Origin: JANNWF01 sp052390415
GTDB taxonomy: Bacteria; Pseudomonadota; Gammaproteobacteria; Xanthomonadales; Xanthomonadaceae
Reading direction: 5' to 3'
DNA: 9,642 nt
Assembly: GCA_052390415.1 (NCBI GenBank)
Contig: JBQTGY010000090.1
Coordinates: 1-9,642, forward strand
In this document: one piece after another, positions 5,870 to 9,642 of the stretch
Layout of the letters: each line of letters opens with the position of its first letter
How positions within the stretch are numbered: the stretch's first letter is position 1
Translations under genes and position numbers: made by a program
Notes under the pieces: generated by a model
What the model saw: only the letters and a program-made list of their open reading frames with translations
What the model was told of the DNA's origin: nothing
Database searches by the model: none

Positions 5870-6250
5870 ATGAACAGCGCACCCGCAGAAGTTGGCAGTA
5901 TCGAGCAGGTCTACGGTTCGACCAAGGCATCCCTCGCCGCGGTTGGGCGCCTGGCCGGTAGTGAACTTGAACTGGCCACCGCCGCACTGCTGCGGGCTGC
6001 GCTGCTCACCGTGCTTGCCACCGTGTCGCTGGTCGCAGCATCGTTCATGGCCATGATCTTGCTCGCCGCAGGGTTGGTCTGGCTGGGCCTGAGCTGGCCT
6101 TCGGCGGCGGGCGTTTGTTTGCTGCTGACGGTCACTGCCTCGATCCTCATGGCGCGTTCCGCCAAGCGTTTGTTGTCGCTTTGCCAGTGGCGAGCGACGC
6201 GCGCCCAACTTGCCGCCTTGGTGGCTGGACACAGCGGAGCAGCGTCATGA
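5870..6250 (+). CDS. YqjE-like / DUF1469 (phage-holin superfamily) membrane protein
   Basis: A 126-aa protein with a soluble N-terminal helix (1-38) and two hydrophobic segments (about 42-72 and 78-96) followed by a basic, Ala-rich cytoplasmic-type tail. This is the layout of the YqjE/DUF1469 family, often annotated 'phage holin family protein', although the genes are chromosomal and no lysis role is implied. The pattern of an N-terminal Glu-rich helix (SELELATAAL) running into the first membrane helix is typical. AAGGG lies nine bases before ATG 5870. It is 25 bp from the DUF883-like gene and its stop overlaps the start of the next gene (ATGA at 6247-6250), so the three form a tight operon. 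The function in the family is not established; partnership with the DUF883 protein in the membrane is inference. Confidence 0.78.
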   Translation: MNSAPAEVGSIEQVYGSTKASLAAVGRLAGSELELATAALLRAALLTVLATVSLVAASFMAMILLAAGLVWLGLSWPSAAGVCLLLTVTASILMARSAKRLLSLCQWRATRAQLAALVAGHSGAAS

Positions 6251-6756
6251 GCCTGGTCGCGCTGAAGCTGAAAGTGGCGAGTGCCGAAAGCGAAGCGATC
6301 CGCGTCCGCGAGCCAGCGGCGCTCGGTCAGCATATGCTGGCCGAACGCGCGCGCAAGCAGTGGCTGCCGCGGGCGCTGGTCGGTGCGGGAGCGATGCTGG
6401 GATATTGGCTTGAGGGCCATCTCGCAGGAAATCGCGGCGCTGCGCGGGTGCGTTCAACGCCCGCCCCGGTTCATCGCTCGGAAGCGCCGACCACGGCGGC
6501 TGTCACCAGCGACATCGCCGGCTGGCTTGGTCTGGCCTTATCATCGTTTCGAGTGCTCGAATACGCCCGCCCCTGGATTGAACAGATCAATGCTGCCACT
6601 GCCGCCAACGCGGCGCGGGCAGAGGCGGCTGCGCTTGCCGCCGTGCACGCGGCAGCGGATGCAGCGAAAGATGCGGCGACGACGGGGGCTGCGGTGAACG
6701 CGGTCGCCGCTGTCGCGCCCGAAGCCACTGCGTCTGATGTCCTCGATCGGCGCTGA
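6247..6756 (+). CDS. Unrecognised Ala-rich membrane-associated protein
   Basis: A 169-aa protein with no family I can name. Residues 1-37 are charged and include ALGQHMLAERARKQW. One likely membrane segment spans about 38-55 (WLPRALVGAGAMLGYWLEG), a weaker hydrophobic stretch lies at 88-104, and residues 115-163 are a strikingly alanine-rich helix. I chose ATG 6247, which overlaps the upstream stop (ATGA), over an in-frame ATG at 6115 that would lie deep inside the previous gene. Its end overlaps the AI-2E gene by 20 bp. It occupies the place of yqjK in yqjDE-type operons but shows no evident similarity to what I remember of YqjK. The Ala-rich tail continues in character into the next protein's N-terminus. 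Confidence 0.75.
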   Translation: MSLVALKLKVASAESEAIRVREPAALGQHMLAERARKQWLPRALVGAGAMLGYWLEGHLAGNRGAARVRSTPAPVHRSEAPTTAAVTSDIAGWLGLALSSFRVLEYARPWIEQINAATAANAARAEAAALAAVHAAADAAKDAATTGAAVNAVAAVAPEATASDVLDRR

Positions 6757-7942
6757 GGCCAGCGCGCCGGCGATCACGGCACCACCGGCCGAGATGCCGG
6801 AGGTTGCCGCCGCGAGCGCCGCAGTTGCGGACGCGGCGGAGGCAAGCCTTCGTGTTGACTCCGCTGCGAATGCAGCCAGCGCTGTCGTCGAGCCAGTCCA
6901 GACACGTAGCGGCCAAGCCGCGCTCAATGTGCTTGCCTTGGTAGCCGTCGTCAGCGTTTTTTACTTCGCGGCCGATTTGCTGTTGCCTATCCTGGTCGCT
7001 GCGCTGGTTGCCTTGCTGCTCAACACGCCGGTGCGCATGCTCAGCCAACGCTGGTTGCCGCGCTGGTTAGCCGCGTCATTGGTGCTGCTGGCTGCGCTAG
7101 GGGGGCTGACCTTGGCAGTCAACGGCTTGTACGAGCCGGCAATGCAAGTAGCGACCGATTCGCCGCGCACAGCGCAGGAATTGAAGCGTCGCCTGAGTGC
7201 CTTCAGTCACTCGTTCGCACCAGCGGATGCGGTGGGCCGCGCCATGGAGACGATTGAGGAAATCGGTGCCGAGCCGGCCCCGCGTGAAGTCACCGTGGTC
7301 GAGGACGAGCGCGGCCTGAGCAAGCGTTACGGCGGCACATTCAACACCTTGGCCAGGGTGCTGATGGTCACCGTGCTGGTTTTCCTTTTCCTCGTTTACG
7401 GCGAACTGTTGTTGCGCCGCATTGTGGTGGTCGCGCCAACACTCTCCGACAAGCGCAACACTGTCAGCGTGGTGCGCGGCATCCAGTCCGAGGTTTCGCG
7501 TTACGTCGGCACGATCACGGTGATCAACACTGGCTTGGGCACTGCTGTCGCGGTGGGCATGTACCTGCTTGGCGTGCCGGATCCCTTTCTGTGGGGCGTG
7601 ATCGCTGCCTTGCTCAATTTCGCTCCATTTGTAGGCCCCTTCATCGGTGTCTTGCTGCTGCTGGGCGTCGGCCTGCTGCAATTTGACTCCAACTGGCAGG
7701 CCTGCGCGCCCGCGGCACTGTATCTGCTGTTGCATGGCATCGAGAGCCAGCTGGTGACCCCGGTGGTATTGGGCCGCAATTTCGCGCTCAACCCGGTGGT
7801 GATCGTGCTGTGGCTGCTGTTCTGGGGCTGGCTGTGGGGATTGCCGGGCGTGCTGCTGGCGATGCCATTGTTGGTATGCGGGAAGATCATCTGTTTGCGC
7901 AGTGAGAGGCTGCGGCCTTGGATGCATATTTTGGAGGGGTGA
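6737..7942 (+). CDS. AI-2E family transporter (PerM/TqsA-like, former UPF0118)
   Basis: A 401-aa polytopic inner-membrane protein. After an Ala-rich, probably cytoplasmic extension of about 58 residues come hydrophobic pairs at 60-97 and 109-129, a soluble loop (about 135-200), a long segment at 203-225, then the conserved C-terminal half. That half includes VPDPFLWGVIAALLNFAPFVGP (280-301), ESQLVTPVVLGRNFALNPVVI (336-356) and WGWLWGLPGVLLAMPLLV (363-380), the signature blocks of the family. Named members export autoinducer-2 (TqsA) or sodium/protons; the family name does not prove an AI-2 role, and no lux genes are nearby. The start at 6737 overlaps the previous gene by 20 bp without a clear Shine-Dalgarno; ATG 6794 is an alternative that would shorten the extension by 19 residues. 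It is the last gene of the plus-strand operon. Confidence 0.92.
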   Translation: MSSIGAEASAPAITAPPAEMPEVAAASAAVADAAEASLRVDSAANAASAVVEPVQTRSGQAALNVLALVAVVSVFYFAADLLLPILVAALVALLLNTPVRMLSQRWLPRWLAASLVLLAALGGLTLAVNGLYEPAMQVATDSPRTAQELKRRLSAFSHSFAPADAVGRAMETIEEIGAEPAPREVTVVEDERGLSKRYGGTFNTLARVLMVTVLVFLFLVYGELLLRRIVVVAPTLSDKRNTVSVVRGIQSEVSRYVGTITVINTGLGTAVAVGMYLLGVPDPFLWGVIAALLNFAPFVGPFIGVLLLLGVGLLQFDSNWQACAPAALYLLLHGIESQLVTPVVLGRNFALNPVVIVLWLLFWGWLWGLPGVLLAMPLLVCGKIICLRSERLRPWMHILEG

Positions 7943-8260
7943 AGGGAGCGCTTCTCTTTTCTTTGATTCGGCGAATGCCGGATTCCGGCTTCTCGCTTCT
8001 CTCGCTTTAGTTTTGCTCTCCGCAGGGTTTCGTCCACCTCAGCGGTGGCCGAGTCACTTTCTCTTGTCTCGCCAAGAGAAAGTAACCAAAGAGAAGGCGA
8101 CCCCGGTTTCGTCCACCTCAGCTAGATGTTGGGGGGTCCCCCTTTGTGGCGGCGTGCCGAGCGCCAACATCAGGCGAGAGAAGCCAAAAACCGGATTCAA
8201 ATCCGCAGCGAAATGACAAAACGCCCCCCACGCGCAGGCTGAAACTAAGCGAAGCGCCGA
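7943..8260. other. Convergent intergenic region packed with inverted repeats
   Basis: These 318 bases separate the stops of the AI-2E gene and the REC-kinase. I see no gene. They hold GCCGG-ATT-CCGGC (7977-7989), repeat copy 2 (8026-8122), a region bounded by GATGTTGG/CCAACATC (8125-8132 and 8164-8171) with GGGGG-T-CCCCC inside, and CGGATT-CA-AATCCG (8192-8205). The structures probably include terminators for both converging genes, though none has a textbook U-tract. Confidence 0.65.
8026..8122 (-). repeat. Structured interspersed repeat, copy 2 (short loop) with 18-bp direct repeats
   Basis: The arms 8053-8066 and 8073-8086 pair over 14 positions with one mismatch around a 6-base loop. Read on the minus strand the mismatch is a G-T wobble, as in copy 1. 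CCACC at 8034-8038 pairs with GGTGG at 8044-8048 around TCAGC, the counterpart of the second hairpin of copy 1. A perfect 18-bp direct repeat (8026-8043 and 8105-8122, starting GGTTTCGTCC) brackets the main hairpin. Its position between converging genes fits a bidirectional terminator. Confidence 0.75.
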
Positions 8261-9370
8261 CTATCCTTCCCCCGCCAACGGCAATTCCAGGATAAACGCC
8301 GCGCCACCGCCGGCCGCATCTTCATACCAAAGCTCGCCGCCCATCCAACGCGCTTCCTGCATGGCGGAAGCCAGGCCGAGGCCGGAGGATGTTTCGCCGC
8401 CTTCGGCACGCGAGCCGAGCCTGACAAATCGCTGAAACAGGCGCGTCTGGTCGGCGCAAGAGACGCCCGGGCCGCAATCCAAAACGGCCATCTGCAAGGA
8501 CCCCGGTTTGCCGCGGCGCAGCGACACGGTGATGTCGGTGTCGGCAGGTGAGTACTTGCTGGCATTGGTGAACAGGTTGCGCAGTACCACGCGCAAGGAT
8601 TGTTCATCAGCGAGTACGTGGGCGATCAATTTCTGGTCACACAGAATCTGTTGGCGTTTGCTCGCCAAGGTTGGAGCCAACGCTTCGATCAACTCGGTGA
8701 TCACTGCCAGCGGATCACAAGCAGTGGGCTGGAAGCCACGCCGCAATTCAATGTCGGCGCGATTTTCCAGATAGTGCTGGACGAAGGTCATCGCCCGTTG
8801 CGCTGACTTTTCGATGGACGCGGCGATCCGAATCACCTGCTCGGGTTGGCTGCTTACCTCGCTCAACATGCTGGCATTCAAGCTGATGTTGAACAGCGGG
8901 TTCTTCAGGTCGTGGGCGACCAGCGCGCTGATTTCTTCGCGCTCGATGATGGCCCGACGCAAACGATCACGCAGTTGTTTGGCCTCAGCGTGGGCACGTA
9001 CACGCGCAATCAATTCCTCGGCGACAAAGGGTTTGGTGACGTAGTCGACCGCGCCTTCCTCAATAGCCCGCGTCACGTACTCGCGCTCATGCGCGGCGGT
9101 TAGAAAAAGGACCGGGACATCCGCGGTCTGCTGATTGCTCTTGAGCTGTTGCAGCAACCAGAAGCCGTCCTTACCGGGCATCCGCATGTCGAGCAAGATG
9201 ACGTCCGGCAGAGTGGCGGCCAAGCGGGTGAGTGCTTGCTCTGCCGACATGGCGGGCATCACGTCAAAGCCGGCGGCGGTCAACAAGGTGCCGATCAGCC
9301 GCAGGTTGGCTTCCTGATCGTCGATGATCAAAGCCAGCATGGCTTTGGTGGTCAGAAAATTGTCGCTCAC
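8261..9370 (-). CDS. Soluble REC-HisKA-HATPase histidine kinase
   Basis: A 369-aa protein with no membrane segment. The receiver comes first (about 12-130) with D17/D18, phospho-acceptor D61 (VILLDMRMPG), T91 and K113. A short helical linker (127-146) and HisKA follow, with H153 in LVAHDLKNPL. The HATPase has N265/N269 (NLFTNASKYS), G1 DCGPGV at 298, LFQRF and G2 SSGLGLA (328-334). Such kinases take a phosphoryl input on the receiver, or are inhibited by it, and phosphorylate another regulator. The frame stays open to 9523; I chose GTG 9370 because from there the receiver aligns gap-free with the truncated paralog at 1-236 from residue 1. ATG 9340 is the alternative. The neighbouring AlgB-like regulator lacks an obvious adjacent kinase, so this may be its partner (inference). 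It converges with the AI-2E gene. Confidence 0.92.
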   Translation of the reverse strand: MSDNFLTTKAMLALIIDDQEANLRLIGTLLTAAGFDVMPAMSAEQALTRLAATLPDVILLDMRMPGKDGFWLLQQLKSNQQTADVPVLFLTAAHEREYVTRAIEEGAVDYVTKPFVAEELIARVRAHAEAKQLRDRLRRAIIEREEISALVAHDLKNPLFNISLNASMLSEVSSQPEQVIRIAASIEKSAQRAMTFVQHYLENRADIELRRGFQPTACDPLAVITELIEALAPTLASKRQQILCDQKLIAHVLADEQSLRVVLRNLFTNASKYSPADTDITVSLRRGKPGSLQMAVLDCGPGVSCADQTRLFQRFVRLGSRAEGGETSSGLGLASAMQEARWMGGELWYEDAAGGGAAFILELPLAGEG

Positions 9371-9478
9371 GGGGTTGACTCTTGCTCGAAGGGGATCGTT
9401 TGCATCACGCTTTTTTGGCTGCCCGAAGGGTTCGCCATCGCCCTGTCGACCATGGCTGGCCGCATTGCGCCTGGTATT

Positions 9479-9497
9479 GAAGTCGGTTGCCGACTTC
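9479..9497. promoter_or_regulatory. Inverted repeat GAAGTCGG-TTG-CCGACTTC
   Basis: Perfect 8-bp arms around three bases, nested within ATTGAA (9476-9481) and TTCAAT (9503-9508). It lies 109-127 bases upstream of the GTG start of the REC-kinase, where an operator or leader hairpin would be expected. Confidence 0.4.
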
Positions 9498-9535
9498 GTT
9501 GGTTCAATCGATCTTGGCCTCATGGTAACGATTGC

Positions 9536-9580
9536 AGCAAAAGAGCATGCAGCGAAGGCATCCTTGCCTTGCGCTGCATG
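9536..9580 (-). terminator. Strong hairpin with T-rich tail on the minus strand
   Basis: CATGCAGCG (9546-9554) pairs with CGCTGCATG (9572-9580), and AAGGCA (9555-9560) with TGCCTT (9565-9570). This gives a 15-bp stem with one bulged G and a TCCT loop. On the minus strand the stem is followed by CTCTTTTGC, so it may end a transcript coming from beyond the right edge, before the kinase gene. The T-tract is short. Confidence 0.5.
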
Positions 9581-9619
9581 ACATTGCGATGTTGATTGGA
9601 CGGCGGTCGTGCCGACGGC

Positions 9620-9642
9620 TAGTGGGCTGTAACGGATGAAGC
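9620..9642 (+). repeat. Start of a second copy of the terminal-inverted-repeat element
   Basis: Bases 9622-9642 are identical over 21 positions to the reverse complement of 3510-3530, and 9620-9636 match the left end of the element at 16 of 17 positions. The match is cut by the window end, so the copy probably continues outside. It lies inverted relative to the right end of the first copy. Confidence 0.65.

Larger units (their letters stand above)
9371..9642. other. Upstream region of the REC-kinase, no gene seen
   Basis: These 272 bases hold the presumed promoter of the kinase, an inverted repeat (9479-9497), a strong hairpin (9546-9580) and the start of a second copy of the inverted-repeat element. 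The open frame continuing upstream of the kinase crosses these structures and has an unremarkable polar composition, so I do not treat it as coding. No convincing -35/-10 was identified. Confidence 0.55.

Noticed and set aside
5603..6232. 209-codon minus-strand frame opposite the DUF883 and YqjE-like genes
   Set aside because: Gln/Arg/Pro-rich antisense shadow of two genes with recognisable families and ribosome binding sites.
5870..6250. A phage lysis (holin) gene or prophage remnant
   Set aside because: The holin-superfamily label is by fold; the neighbours are chromosomal YqjD-type and AI-2E genes, and there is no endolysin, integrase or phage structural gene.
7097..7927. 276-codon minus-strand frame opposite the AI-2E transporter
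   Set aside because: His/Gln-rich composition typical of an antisense frame; the plus strand carries the conserved transporter blocks.
8026..8122. CRISPR-like array from the 18-bp direct repeats
   Set aside because: There are only two copies, 18 bp long, with a hairpin instead of a unique spacer between them and no cas genes.

Overview
The window looks like chromosomal DNA of a high-GC gammaproteobacterium, most likely of the Xanthomonadaceae/Rhodanobacteraceae group. Two things point there: the codon bias, and intergenic repeats around a GGTTACTTTTCTTT...AAAGAAAAGTGACTCGG core, which I recall from memory as abundant in Lysobacter, Stenotrophomonas and relatives. No rRNA, tRNA, CRISPR, transposase or phage structural gene is visible. 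The theme is two-component signalling around a small membrane-protein operon.

Region 1 (1-2967, minus strand) is a compact three-gene unit read right to left. It holds a TspO/MBR-family membrane protein (2464-2967), a membrane-bound CHASE3 hybrid histidine kinase (233-2434), and a receiver-domain protein cut by the left edge. The receiver gene's start codon overlaps the kinase stop codon (ATGA). Region 2 (2968-3589) has no gene. It holds a G-quadruplex-type G-run, a structured interspersed repeat (3181-3324) and a 166-bp element with imperfect terminal inverted repeats (3367-3532).

Region 3 (3590-7942) is the most interesting part. An AlgB-like, sigma-54-dependent response regulator (3590-4954, minus) is divergent from a plus-strand series: a possible 67-aa small protein (5112-5315), a DUF883/YqjD-like membrane-anchored protein (5428-5844), a YqjE/DUF1469-like protein (5870-6250), an unrecognised Ala-rich membrane protein (6247-6756) and an AI-2E family transporter (6737-7942). 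A well-formed -24/-12 promoter (5061-5077) lies in the divergent gap and points at this series. This suggests that the regulator next door switches on an envelope or stress module through sigma-54.

Region 4 (7943-8260) is a convergent intergenic stretch with a second, inverted copy of the structured repeat. Region 5 (8261-9370, minus) encodes a soluble REC-HisKA-HATPase kinase. Its receiver is a clear paralog of the truncated receiver at the left edge. Upstream of it (9371-9642) lie an inverted repeat, a strong hairpin that could be a terminator, and the start of a second copy of the 166-bp element at the right edge.

A working model, which is inference: one of the local kinases, for example the 8261-9370 protein, feeds the AlgB-like regulator, which activates the sigma-54 promoter of the membrane operon. 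The TspO/hybrid-kinase unit forms a neighbouring sensory module.
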